In this document: piece after piece, positions 34,232 through 45,876 of the stretch
Position numbering within the stretch: the first letter of the stretch is position 1
Layout of the letters: each line of letters starts with the position of its first letter
Source: Henckelia pumila
Lineage: Eukaryota; Streptophyta; Magnoliopsida; Lamiales; Gesneriaceae
Assembly: GCF_033568475.1 (NCBI RefSeq)
Contig: NC_133123.1
Location: 7,418,501-7,482,500 of the forward strand
Direction: 5' to 3'
DNA length: 64,000 nucleotides
Notes under the pieces: model-generated
Told to the model about the DNA's origin: nothing
The model's database searches: none
The model's input: the letters and a program-made list of their open reading frames with translations, nothing else
Position numbers and translations under genes: made by a program

Positions 34232-35879
34232 CTTTTATTCTCCTACGCTGAAGTGTCCAATTGAAATTCAGAACCCTGATGAAAATCAAACTAATGAAAA
34301 ACTAAACAACAACAATTTATACACAGACAAATTGATATCAGTTACGAGGACCAAAAGCCTATATAAAACTATAAGCCAGCTTACAAGACCAATTTAATTA
34401 TAAGTTTCCATATTAAACTACAACTAATCTGAAGGCAATCAATTGTTTTGGGTTTATGAGATGATAGGTATCTGGCTATATGGATGGGATGTACAAGACA
34501 TGAATAGAAATGCGATAAAAACATGATAAAATAATATGTTGTTTTGTATAATTTTGTAAGGTTATTGTTATTATAATTATATTATCTTTTAATTGCCCTT
34601 TTCAATTTCTACTCATCCTATATGAATAAAAACACGATGAAATATGGATAACCAAACGATATCTTATAGTATCATCTCATAAACCCAAAATAATTGATTT
34701 ATATTTAAGTTTAAAAATAAATTTTCCATATTTCATGAGAAAAAAGAGTTATAATGCTCGTAATCATATATTTTTTAACCTTTCTCATTTTTTTTTTATT
34801 CAAAAACCTAATTCAAAAATAAATCAATCAGAGTAAAATATTAATTATTTTTTTTATTTTTGGGTTGTGGAGAAAACCATTTTGTCAAACAGATAAACAA
34901 GAAATATTCCAAAAGTTGATATAATTAAAAAAAATTATAATTAAAGTTTACAGTTTTTTACTTTTGATTTTGTTTGGTTTTTAAAAAAAATTATGAACAC
35001 ATATTTATTCTATTAACATACCGAAATTTATAAAATCAGGTGACATTCCAGGTAGTATGATTATCTTTCAAATTGAAAATCATCGAATTTTATTGTCTAA
35101 TCATCAATCTTCGAGAAAATTAAAAATTGGATATGCCAATAAAAATATGACCAATATAGCCAAAATTTAAAAGTTAAAGGATTAATACAGAACTTTAACT
35201 AGTTAAAAGAATAAAAGAGAAAAAAAAAAATAAAATTAGAGAACGTATACAGAACTTTGACTAGTTAAAGGTCTAAAAGAAAAAACAGGTAAAGTTATAG
35301 CACCGAAATGGTTTTTTTCCCTTTTTTTATTTATTGAAACATATTGGACTAAAAATGTCACACGTGAATACAAATATGACTAAAATTGACATTTTTTTCC
35401 TTTTTATAAAATAGTTGTCCAATCACATATTTATTCTTAAAACAACTTTTAAAATATAGTAAATTTTTTCGTAAAAAAAAGTTTTATAAAAATATTTTAT
35501 AAATATTTGTTCAATAATATTCAGATTCATACAATCAAGAGTACTAGTAGATGACTTACCTGATGTGGTCGTGTCCATGTTGTGTGCATATAGATAGTAC
35601 TTGGCTTAGATTATCTGTGTCAAAAAAATGAAACTAACGTACAAGTGATATAAGTAAGTTTCTAATCTTCAAGTGTAAGCGAACATATATACTATGAGCG
35701 AAAAATTGTAATATTGGTCGTATATGTCTTTTTGCTGGTTTATGTCTATATTAACAATGTTGATCTTAGAAGTTTGGCTAAACTTATAAGCTCTATACAA
35801 GCTTACGTGCATCTGCAATCAAATTCATTTCCTCTTGTCCTCTTTATGCTAATTACTATGTCTCTTCTGTTTATGGCAG
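34232..35879. other. AT-rich spacer
   Basis: No gene. 'cagaactttaactagttaaa' near 35188 and 'cagaactttgactagttaaa' near 35250 form a short direct repeat. The last 180 bp before 35880 look like the intron retained ahead of the uL5 exon. Confidence 0.45.
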
Positions 35880-36227
35880 GTAATGTACTCATTTCTTGAT
35901 CCGCTCATCAATCTGGGGCTTCCTCGCACGCGAGATTTTCAAGGGGTGACCTCCAATAGCTTTGATGGAAATGGCAACTACAGCCTGGGCTTTCGTGAAC
36001 AGAGTGTGTTCCCAGAGATAAGTTATGATGTGCTTGGTAAGCCAAGGGGGATGGATGTTTGTATCTCAACCACGGCTGAGACGGATAAAGAAGCATACAG
36101 GTTACTGGCTTTAATGGGTATGCCATTTAGAGAAGGTAGCGGGCCATCTACTGAGGTACGAAAGAAGAAGCTCAAGTTTCATCATTTCGACACGAAAACA
36201 AAAACAAAACAGAGAACCAAGAAGTGA
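35880..36227 (+). pseudogene. rpl5: orphan last exon of chloroplast ribosomal protein uL5 (L5)
   Basis: After an acceptor TTTATGGCAG comes a 348-bp open segment encoding the C-terminal part of nuclear-encoded plastid ribosomal protein uL5. It reads [20 protein letters not shown], then [36 protein letters not shown] and [10 protein letters not shown], and ends in a basic tail ([13 protein letters not shown]). In the 1.6 kb upstream I find none of the earlier exons (start codon, NLGVPKIVVN-type block). It therefore cannot make the full protein and looks like a captured or duplicated exon with part of its intron. The frame is open to its natural stop; Asp-Pro replaces Asp-Arg in FLDPL. Confidence 0.85.
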
Positions 36228-36983
36228 ACTGAGCTCATGTACCCTTCATTCCATGGCTTTCTCAAGCATTATTGTATGATGAAAGCTGCTCATATACTGG
36301 CTAATCTCGTGTACTTTGGTAATTAGTTGATTCTTGAATTTTTTTTCTTTCTTTCACAATGTTAAGATTTCTTGATTTGAGCATCTGAAAACTGGGAACT
36401 TTCAGTAGATGTGAAACATAAAACAGTATATGTATTAAGTGAGCACGATCAACGAGAAGAAATCTTGAGTTTATCTCGCAAAAATAATGAAAATTACAAG
36501 TGACACCAATTTATGGCAACAGATGCTTCTGGACAGGAGACACATGTAATACAGCTCTTTGTACAACGTTCACTGCAAAGATAACAAGGAAACCATAATT
36601 CTTGCATCTTAATAACACACTAATCGTCATACAACAGTAACAAACAACAGTAACAAACGTATCCCACCACTAAAATTATTTCTCATTTCCATTGGGGGTC
36701 CAAATTAGATTTCTACATGTCTAAAGTAATTCAGAGACGGGCTACACTGCATAGATTTCTATATGTAAGTTTCATGATTGAGGCATACATCATCCACCTT
36801 TCAGATGACTCAAAGTCGTGCCTTGATAGAGATGAAGGATTTACATAGTTCAAGTATTAGGATCCAAAATCATGGTTCAATTCCACAAATTAAAACAATT
36901 TGCACAGGGTTTAGCTAAAGGTGGCAAATGTAACTTTAGATCACTATTTACCAAAAAAAACCTTCTTTGAAAGGCTTATATAC

Positions 36984-37167
36984 CTATAATACGTCTGCTT
37001 GGGTCGAAAACTAGCATTTTTTCTAATAAATCCAGAGCCCCTGGAGAAGTGTTACGAAATCTAGCAGAAAATTGTTGCGCCGGGTATTGCGGGAGCTGTC
37101 TCACGTATCTTCTGGCATTGTCACTCCTAAGAAATCCAAGACTAGCATCATCGGGAGAGCCAATGAG
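36984..37167 (-). pseudogene. orphan exon of a MAP kinase (MPK4-like group)
   Basis: On the minus strand an acceptor (CGCAATAG) is followed by a 184-bp open segment and a GTATATAAG donor. It encodes [29 protein letters not shown], then [20 protein letters not shown]. This is the late kinase-domain exon of a plant MPK4/MPK11/MPK12-type kinase. No other kinase exon (P-loop, HRD, TxY activation loop, C-terminal extension) is seen in the flanks. It is therefore an isolated fragment. Non-silent changes such as FRNTSPG for the usual FPNMSPG fit decay. Confidence 0.85.
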
Positions 37168-37411
37168 CTATTGCGATTCCGAAAAACATAAAGAGCAAAA
37201 GCAAGAAGAAACTACATCAGTTTGTTAATACATTACAAAAAACAGATGAACAAGAACAAGAAGAAACCAATTCAGTTTGTTTTTATAGATTAAAGTTGTC
37301 AAGAAAACCGGAATGCTTATGAAATTCGAATAAGTCAAAAAAATTTGATATGTACATCAGGTATCATTTTTCCATTAGAAAATACCTCTGTGATAAGTTT
37401 CAGCTGATGTA

Positions 37412-37580
37412 CAAGCTGTTTCTTTGGTTCTTCAATGCCCACAACCTCATCTTCTTCCAATAGAAGAGCGTCATACGTTTTGCTGCTTGATCCTTGAAAT
37501 CATAAATCCCTTTCAATGTCATCTGAGTCTTGGCAACGTTTTCCATTCTCAACTTTATTTTTTGGAACTCAGACGCAACA
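37412..37580 (-). pseudogene. second NB-LRR scrap, close copy of 33730-33920
   Basis: Reads ASEFQKIKLRMENVAKTQMT, then GIYDFKDQ, AAKRMTLFYWKKMRLWALKN in mixed frames. This matches the segment just before the P-loop of the NB-LRR relic at 32.8-34.2 kb almost base for base, apart from small deletions (for example the loss around CTCGAGTGT). No P-loop or other NLR part follows. It is best read as a duplicated fragment from the neighbouring relic or a common source. Confidence 0.8.
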
Positions 37581-38232
37581 CCATAACAAAGTAGTGTTTC
37601 AAAACATACAACCGAGATCAAAATCATGCACATACGCGATGCCAAATTTAGAGTAAAACAACATCATAAAAAAAATTTATAAGCACCCAATTTATGTTCT
37701 TATTAAATTTAAAAACAGTTTATCTCAATAATGTTCTACCACGTTTGATTTACCCATACTTCCATCACTACTTAGTTTGTGTATATCCACCGTGTTTTGA
37801 AGATTCATACATTTTCCTTCAAAAAACACAAACAAGAACTCATCCTCCTAGCATAAACCAAAACAAAACTGATCACATATGGTCTGAAAATCACTTAACC
37901 TCCTATTTCGTTAAATACAGAGATTACCGAAAACAAATAAATGAAAAAATCAATAGGGACGAGAAAAGAGGGTTCAATCATAAAAATGGGACCTGAATTT
38001 TGGCTCTTCTCCATCGGTATCTCGCTGTGGCCGGTGGTGGACCACCTGTGATGGTGGCGTTGATGAATCAAAGGGATGAAGACATAGAAGAATTTCTTAC
38101 GGTATCGGGCACAATATCATCGGAATTTGCAAGAGAAATTCGCTAGTGATAGATCCCGCCACCCAGTTCCTCCTCTTTCCCCGCTGCCCAAACATCACGA
38201 GAGAAGGAAATATGAAGAACTAATTGAAAGAG

Positions 38233-38425
38233 GGAAGGAAGAGGAATGAACGAATAAAATCATTTTAGAAATTGAAGAAATAATTATTTCGATGTGGCGG
38301 AGGAAAGAGGAATGAGCAAATAAAATAATTTTAGAAATTGAAGATTAAAAGATGAAAATGAGGAAAGAGGAATGAGCAAATAAAATAATTTTAGAAATTG
38401 AAAATTAAAAGATGAAAATGTGGCT
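38233..38425. repeat. three-copy minisatellite, unit about 58-70 bp
   Basis: The phrase GAGGAATGA(A/G)C(G/A)AATAAAAT and 'attttagaaattgaa' recur at about 38240, 38309 and 38367. The last two units are 58 bp apart and nearly identical; the first is longer by an insertion. Confidence 0.75.
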
Positions 38426-38476
38426 AAAAAAGTTTGGTGGTTTGAATGAGTTGTAAACACTATCTACAAATCCGAG

Positions 38477-38690
38477 TTAGAAACCGATATACTGTGCTGC
38501 TCTGTCAAACCGGCAATAAAGAGTTATTAACTCTTGTGAACGATGGGACCGCCACCGCCAGCTATCAGCGGTCAAGTCCGGGCTCAAGGTTTTCCCTTGG
38601 AAGATAGTGTGCACAACTTCACTCAACTCCACAAACTTATTGCCCCAGCTATGGTTACAGGCTCTCGCGACTGAGCCCGGCAAACCAAAG
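38477..38690. other. GC-richer island with short frames on both strands
   Basis: A patch of about 170 bp with clearly higher GC than its surroundings. On the plus strand a 43-codon frame starts ATGGGACCGCCACCGCCAGC at 38542 and stops at about 38673. On the minus strand 68 codons are open. Neither has a family I recognise. It may be another captured exon, like its neighbours at 35.9-37.6 kb. Confidence 0.3.
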
Positions 38691-38979
38691 ATTGTGGAAT
38701 TGATTTTATAAATAGAAAATTATTTTTTGAATTTTCTATGTGGGACAAGTATTTTTATGAATATAATTATAAATATTATGTGTTTATTAAATTCTAATTA
38801 TTTTAACTTTACAAAAATCTCTAATAATTATTTAATAATATTTATTACCACAATAAAAATATCTATAATAACGATATGCTAATGCTAATATTAATATGAT
38901 ATATAGTTGTTGTAAATAAATTTCTTTAACAAAAACAAAGCATTTATGATTTATCACCAATTTAATATATTTCTAAAAA

Positions 38980-40545
38980 TATTTTTAAAAAAAACTTTAA
39001 AATCTACACTTTATTAATATGTGAAACAAAATCAATGTTTTACATTGTGTATTGTCAAAATTTTCATTTGTTTATACAAACTTGATATTTTTTTGATGAT
39101 GCTTTTGTAAATTCGATGAATATAATGATGTCAAAATTGACAAATTATGTGTATGTTTAATAAAGATGGAGTTTTCCATAAATTGAAATACCGAACTCGT
39201 TCGTTTTTGTTGGCTTGTATAAATATATATCTATCATAAAATATCCAGTTGCCTAAAAATTTAAAATTATATTAATAGATTCGTGTTAAGTACAAAAAAT
39301 ATCATGATCTTCTTTTACGATACATTTGAATCATATAAAGTTATATTAAATAGTAATATGATAAACTAAATTAAATATTAAAAAATTTAGATTAAGATTT
39401 AAAAAAAAAAAAAGAAAAATTACCAATAAATAGCTAAAAGCAAATTCAAGTTGTTCCTGATAAGTCCCTGTGTAAGATATTGTGTGTTCCCACTTCTTGA
39501 CAAAACTCTGACATTTGTTTCAGCTCTCTATTTGAGCCTAAAATACAAAAATGTCTTCACTTGCTTTTGAAACTCAACAATACTCTTTAATTTTTAAAAA
39601 TAAAATAAAATTCTTATTAGACAGCGTACAACATGAGTTTTTTCCCCACATTCTTGTTGAAAGTCTTTCAAAATTTATCCCTCAACCATAAACAACAATG
39701 ACCCTACACTTATTTCAATCAGATCCATCTTTTTCATACGAGAAATAATAAAAAAATATTTTTTAAAAAAAAAAACTTTAAAATCTACACTTTATTAATT
39801 TTTGAACCAAAATCAAAGTTTTACATTGTGTATTGTCAAAATTTTCATTTGTTTATACAAATTTGAAATTTTTTTGATGATGCTTTTGTAAATTCGATGA
39901 ATATGATGATGTCAAAATTGACAAATTATGTGTATGTTTAATAAAGATGGAATTTCCCATAAAATTATAATACCAAAACTCGTTTGTTTTTGTTGGCTTG
40001 TATAAATCTATATCTATCATAAAATATTCAGTTGCATAAAAGTTTAAAATTATATTAATACATTGGTGTTAAGTAAATAAAACATCATGATCTTCTTTTA
40101 TGATACATTTGAATCATAGAAAGTTATATTAAAGAGTGATATGATAAATTAAATTAAATATTAAAAAATTTAGATTAAGATTTAAAAAAAAAAAAGGAAA
40201 ATTTCCTATAAATCCCCAAAAGCAAATTCAAGTTGTTCCTGATAAGTCCCTGTGTAAGATATTGTGTGTTCCCACTGCTTGACAAAACTCTGACATTTTT
40301 TTTAGCTCTATAATTGAGCCCAAAATACGAAATGCCCTCAATTGTTTTTGAAACCCAGCAGTATCCTTTATTTTTTAAAAATAAAATAAAATTCTTACAA
40401 GACAACGTACAATATGAGTTTTTTCCCCTCATTCTTGTTGAAAGTCTCCCAAAATTTATCCTTCAACCATAAACAAGGACCCTACAGTTATTTCAATCAT
40501 ATCCATCTTTTTCATATGATAAATAATTAAAAAAATACTTTTCAT
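38980..40545. repeat. tandem duplication of a non-coding unit, period about 781 bp
   Basis: Copy 1 (about 38980-39760) and copy 2 (about 39761-40545) align throughout. Shared blocks include TTTACATTGTGTATTGTCAA (39040 and 39821), GATGATGCTTTTGTAAATTC, GATAAGTCCCTGTGTAAGAT and TTTTTCCCC. Scattered substitutions and 1-4 bp indels show an old event. No coding sequence is recognised; each unit is AT-rich. Confidence 0.88.
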
Positions 40546-41268
40546 AGAAAATTTTACAAAAATCGTCACGTAAATTGGCCTGTTTTGGCTTTTGGTAATG
40601 TGATAAAGTAGCCAAAATTTGTTCTTAGTTCGATAAGTATGTCTTTATAAAACAAACAAAATAAACTTTTAATCGTTTTCGTCAGAGTGCTGACGTGGTA
40701 CGTGAAAACTGCTAGCTTGACATAGGATATATGACATCTCTCACATTACATCAATAATGATCCGGTGAAAATGAAGAAAAGAATCATATACAATTTATTG
40801 GACTAAAACCAAACTAACTACTAATAAAGTTAAGAAACCAAAACAAATCAACTTACATGAATATTTTTGATAGTTTCTCTAGCATTTAATATTCGATTCA
40901 TGTTAAGTGGCCACTTTAAGATGGATATATGGTGATTGTTCTAATAATTTAATAGTTTTTTGTCCAAGATTTATCCTTCCCTGAAATCATATTTTAGACT
41001 CAAATCAATTAACTATTTTAAGGTGGATCCAGTTTTTCGTTCACAAGACTTAATGAACCTAAGATATCATTTAAGATAAATCGGATGTATTTGATATTTC
41101 TACTTATAGAAACATATAATGCTACTCATAATTGTAATTAAATCTTTTTATAAAATGATAATGAGATGTGTAAATTAAGTCGAAATTGTCGGTATAATTT
41201 CTTCGGGTGTTGTCTCGAATTCAAAATTTTTCCTTTTGTGATCCCGAGAATAGCATGAGGTCACAAAT
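40546..41268. other. spacer, nothing recognised
   Basis: AT-rich; no open frames, repeats or splice-flanked coding pieces noted. Confidence 0.4.
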
Positions 41269-41420
41269 AAGAATGGCAACGGAGCGGGTTCGGGGCGACT
41301 TTTGCCATATGCGGGACCCATCCTTCCGGGTATAAATTGGACCCGGACCCAGACCCGCCCCGCCTTTTTTGGGACCCCCTCCGCATTAAAACCCGGTTGG
41401 ACCCGTCAACACGCTTAGAT
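41269..41420. mobile_element. single end of a TAGGGATGGCAA-type hAT element
   Basis: AGAATGGCAACGGAGCGGGT followed by alternating GGGTTCGGGGCG and GACCCGCCCCGCC motifs closely resembles the GC-rich termini of the complete element at 47699-48711. Only one end is visible; sequence to the right dissolves into AT repeats. Confidence 0.4.
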
Positions 41421-41578
41421 TTAAATTTAAATTTATTAATTGAATTATTAAATTTTAAATATACATGCATGCATATATATTAAATGAAATATATATAATA
41501 TATGTAAGTGCATATTTAATTATATATTTTATATAAATATATACACTATATATTTAATATATTATATTACATACGTAG

Positions 41579-41616
<38 letters not shown>

Positions 41617-41745
41617 TAATATATTATTTATATTCTATTTCTATTTTTTTTTTAGTGATATTCTATTTCTATTTATATATATGTATATGTATATATATAT
41701 ATATGCGTATATATATTTATATATATAGATATATGTTGGTTCACT
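41420..41745. repeat. AT/ATATAT microsatellite-rich tract
   Basis: Long (TA)n runs, e.g. 41580-41611 and 41690-41730, mixed with ATATATG variants. Simple sequence, no coding content. Confidence 0.85.
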
Positions 41746-41910
41746 TAAATGTGCAGTTGACGTTCATGCTATCTATCTAGTCTAGAAAAAAAATGTAAAT
41801 ATGGTGCTGGTCAATCACAGTAACAAATAATGAAATTTATTCAAGTTTGGTATGTTTATGTAGCCTGATAATGGTCTGCATATAAAATATATGTTATTTA
41901 ATGTAATACT

Positions 41911-42030
41911 AGCAACTTATTACTTATGTGTGCGTAATTGAATCTTTTTTTAAAAAAAAATGGAGTTATTGGTTATGATTAATAAATCATTTAGTTTATT
42001 TTTAAATTTTATCAAATTAAGTTAATTATT
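41911..42030 (-). mobile_element. 3' end of a Helitron-like repeat shared with the 8.1-kb copy
   Basis: On the minus strand the repeat ends TTGCTAG followed by TATTA. The inner 120 bp match the segment at about 8096-8230: both have ACTAGCAA, TTATGTGTGCG/TTGTGTGCACG, then TTATGATTAAYAAATYATTTAG. Two unlinked copies with the same CTAG border support a mobile origin. The other end was not found. Confidence 0.45.
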
Positions 42031-42448
42031 ACAAAACTTTTATTAAATGAAATACGAGGTCTTTTTATCCATCTATTAAATGATAAAGATAACTACTCTT
42101 GTTTGTTGTACTTTACTAACATAGGTACATAACTATACTTTATTTTCTTATTTCACGACGATTAAACTTATGAGATTACAAAAATATTTCATATTAGTTC
42201 AATTAAAAAATATTATAAAAACCTGTATTAGTGATATATAATTTATCTATAATTGTCCTATTTTAAATATATATTTTTATATCTTTGTGTATATTTTGCC
42301 ATTTAAATCGATGATATAACTCATAATATAAAATTAATTTAATTTTTTATTAAATATAATGTCTAAATATTTTACATAAACGTTACTCAACATTAACAAA
42401 TTTGATGTATATGTATGTATCATGTGCTAAATGACATTAGTATTTATA

Positions 42449-42654
42449 TCTATACTATATATAAAGTAAGAGCATCTTGGTGGTCTCTTGATATGTTTTT
42501 TTTTTAATTTGTTATTTAAAAAAAAACCCACAAAATTATCAAATTTCAAAAAAATAAAATCAAATACTTGAAAATATAAATTTATATTATATACACACAT
42601 AACATAATATTTATATATAACAATACATACGCTATATGTGTGCAGTGCGGCTAG
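42449..42654 (+). mobile_element. complete short non-autonomous Helitron
   Basis: 206 bp. The 5' end TCTATACTATATATAAAGTA is preceded by A. The 3' end CTAG is followed by T, the A/T insertion site of Helitrons. A 5-bp stem hairpin (ACATA CGCTA TATGT, about 42626-42640) lies about 10 bases before CTAG. There are no terminal inverted repeats and no coding sequence, as expected. Confidence 0.75.
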
Positions 42655-43053
42655 TATAGATTATATAATATGCACACATAGTGTGCAATATGAATAACTT
42701 ATGAATATCGACAGTGTTAATGATAATAGTCTTACAACGGTTTTATGTGGAAATTGTGTGGAATTAATAGTATGATAAATTTTTGTTATCTTATACTAAC
42801 CACTTCGGCGTTATAATATGAAATTAAAATTCTTTTCAATATTACACTTGCGTAAGAGTATTTGTTATATAACTCTCACGGTGTACGCATATTGTTCCCT
42901 TTTATATAAATTCAAATAATTAAATTATGAAAGCATGTAAAAACCAAATTCCTAGCGTAACATAAAAGTTAATAGTGAATACCAATTAAATTACGAATAG
43001 TCTGTTTTATTTGATGAGATCTATTTTTAACAATTTACTTATATTTGAGAATG

Positions 43054-43446
43054 TAGGGGTGTAAACGAATCGAATCGTTTCACAAGGATTTCGAGTCGAT
43101 TCTATAAATATTTGTTTCGCATTCGAATTTATCGAATTCGAACCGAACCTAAATTTTTTTTCGAGCCGAGTTCGAACCAAAATTATTTTGTTTGATAGTT
43201 AGCGGCCCGTAATATTTTATTAATATAAAATAATGATATAAATATATCTAGAATTTCGAATCTTTTTCGGACATTTTGAACGAAGTTTTTAACCTCAATA
43301 TCCGAGCAATAGTTCGAAAAGTTTACGAATATGTTCGAATATTTCGAGCCGACTTCATTCGAATCGAGCTCGAGGCAAAATATTCAAAATTTTCAAACTT
43401 CGAATCGAACTCGAATTTAAATATAATTAATTGGAATACACCCTGC
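43054..43446. mobile_element. hAT-like MITE with TAGGGGTGTA termini
   Basis: Starts TAGGGGTGTAAACGAATCGA and ends AATACACCCTGC. Both subterminal parts are full of TTCGAA/TCGAATTCGA motifs. Flanks TTGAGAAT and TTGAGATA are nearly the same and may be a mutated 8-bp target duplication. The 62-codon frame inside (43276-43464) is a by-product of the TTCGAA repeats. Confidence 0.6.
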
Positions 43447-44641
43447 TTGAGATACTTCATTTAATGGGTTGCATAGATTATAAAGATTTGGTCTTACACC
43501 CAACAGCAGTCCTAAACTAATGGGCCAGATGTATCCAAATTTGTTAGCCCAGGACCAACAATACGAAGGATCCAACACAATGAGAAGTCACAAAGCCCAT
43601 GTAAATCGGGCCATTGGAGTTTGGATTGATGAGTGAAAACCTTCACGTTGGACTTGTGGCCCACCAAAGAGACCTATTTATCCGGCCGCATTATTTTTTT
43701 CTTTATTAAATAAAACATAAACATCCTCACATGTCGACACAAAAAATTTTTCCAATTTAATTCTCAATACTTCAACTCACATTTGAGAGAGGGAAGTGTC
43801 CAGTCCAATAAGAAGATTCATGTATTTCATTTAAATTTAATTTATGCATAAAAATAAAAAAAAATTGTGTTGTATGTGTGCTGCATTCGCTAGTATATAT
43901 ATAGTAATAGAAAATCAATTAAATTTATCATCTACTACATAGTTTTTTTTTTTGTTTTTTTTTTTGCCCGTAAAAAAATAAAATAAAAATTGGCAATGTG
44001 GAGTTTGCTGAATGTCTATGGATCCGCCAGCAATATGCAGAATATATACAAAGACGGCCAAACATAAGGACGAAGATTTATATAAATTACAGATTCTGCT
44101 GACCCCCAATTTCCATATAAAATGTTATAAATGGAAGACAAGTAGACAAAATGGGATATCGTTGTACATGCTATATCTAACATTTAATTAGATCGTCTAT
44201 ATATTCTACAACATTTTACAATCATATATCATGCATGCCTTAAATCTCAAAATTTTATTTTATTTTTTTATTTGTGGGATTTGTTCTTTAGTGCCGACCC
44301 TCATTACGTACTAGAGATCTAAAGTTGAGGTTGACTATATGTATGTTACAGGGGATGCATGCATGGGGAGGGTCAGGTTGAACCAGGACCAATTCAGTAT
44401 CTATCACCCCGATAAATTTGAACCAACCAGTTTTTAAGACCATGAACTTGAGCTTAAATCAGTCTCAATAACTAGCTAAAATCTAAATGGAGGAGGATTA
44501 ACTCAATCTTAATAGCTAACTAAAAAGAAGATGATTGTCAAAGTCTATATAGGACTTAATCTTGTCGACGTGGGACAACTAACACATCGTGCATGAAGCG
44601 ACTGGAGCGTGAAGTTTTTATGATATTAACGGGCTCATTAA
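43447..44641. other. spacer with an old multi-copy non-coding repeat
   Basis: No gene. A CTAG border follows TGTGTGCTGCATTCG at 43890-43893 (weak Helitron-like end). The segment 44390-44600, with GACGTGGGACAACTAACACA, belongs to the same repeat family as 45420-45830. Confidence 0.4.
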
Positions 44642-45401
44642 CAGGGGCGGATCCAGGATATAAGGTTTGAGGGATATTAAGTGACGACAATGTGTGGTGT
44701 TGTTGGAGCTACCAATTTTCAGCGATTACTATTATTTTCGCTCTTTTGACTTGTGATATATGCGTTATTTTTCTAAAATTTTTTGTTTGAGTTTGAAATA
44801 TATATAAAGAAAAATAATTGATAAATTTTTGTTCGATATCCACACAGATCTGCCATTATTGACGAAATTAAATTTGAACTTAATAAAAATCCTAATTTTT
44901 TGAGTCATTTTATTTTTAAAATGTAAATTAAAGTTGAGAAGTATATTTTTTAAAGTAATTTTTTAGACTTTTTTCAGTACTAAAAAGTGAGTTAAAATAA
45001 AATTTAATTAAAAAAAACTTTTAGTTTATAAGAAATATCAACGACTAACGTCATTACATAAAAGAAAAAATACTTCAATTTAAATAAAGCTTAATAATAG
45101 ACATTATTGCTCAATCATTAAAACTAACCCAATTAAAAAAATTGAAGATGTGTAAATAAATCCTTGAGCCCAAAAAAATAAAATAAAAAAATTGAAATTT
45201 GCATAAGAGGATTGGAATCGTGGTCTTCTAAGCTTTGGAGATAAGTCCATGCCATCTAGGCTAAATGCCTAACGTAAGGTTGGATAGATAACTAAAATAT
45301 ATATACACATTTAATAAAAATTGATATATAATACTAATTGTTTTTAAAATTTTCGGGGGCGCCGTGGCCCCCCTCGGGTCCTATGTAGATCCCCGCCCCT
45401 G
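44642..45401. mobile_element. non-autonomous hAT element, CAGGGGCGG termini, 8-bp target duplication
   Basis: 760 bp. It starts CAGGGGCGGATCCAGGATAT and ends ATCCCCGCCCCTG, giving inverted termini. It is flanked on both sides by the perfect 8-bp CTCATTAA (44634-44641 and 45402-45409). The right subterminal part is GC-rich (GGGGGCGCCGTGGCCCCCCT, itself palindromic). The interior is AT-rich with no transposase. Confidence 0.92.
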
Positions 45402-45876
45402 CTCATTAAGGCAGTGCAACATATAACAGTCGATTTGGACTTTGATATCATGTTAAGATTAAGGATTTAGGCTCAACTCAAACGAAACGGTTGATCTGGA
45501 CTCTAATAACATTTTAATATTAGAATTAACGGTTGGCTCGTAGGGCAGTCCACACATAACTATTAGCCTAGTGTCTGATACCACGTTAAGATTATATATT
45601 TGTCTTAACTCAACCCAAAAACTAGATCATGGGGGAAGACTGTCTAGTCTATAAATACAACTCTCAGTTACTTAATCTAAATAGGATAACTAACACACCT
45701 CTTCATCCTCACACGAGACATTAGTGGATGACCCATGCATTATGACATCCAATATATAATGATGAATCTGACTCTGATACCATATTAAAATTATGAATTT
45801 GTGCAAATTAAACTCAACCTTAAAAAGATAGTTCAATGAGAAAATTATCCAAATCCACATACACAATTAACTCTCA
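45402..45876. repeat. old repeat with recurring CTGATACCA..TTAAGATTA motif
   Basis: The motif TTTGATATCATGTTAAGATT, CTGATACCACGTTAAGATTA and CTGATACCATATTAAAATTA recurs at about 45438, 45577 and 45774. It is followed each time by a 'cttaactcaacc'-like phrase. This resembles a plant non-coding repeat that often carries GATGTGGGAC. No coding sequence. Confidence 0.5.

Noticed and set aside
38016-38160. Possible first exon of the MAP kinase upstream of its orphan exon
   Set aside because: The minus-strand segment ending AAAATTCAG before a GT has no MPK N-terminal motif, and no kinase exons lie between it and 37167.
43276-43464. Open frame in TTCGAA-rich sequence
   Set aside because: It comes from repetitive subterminal motifs of a hAT-like MITE.
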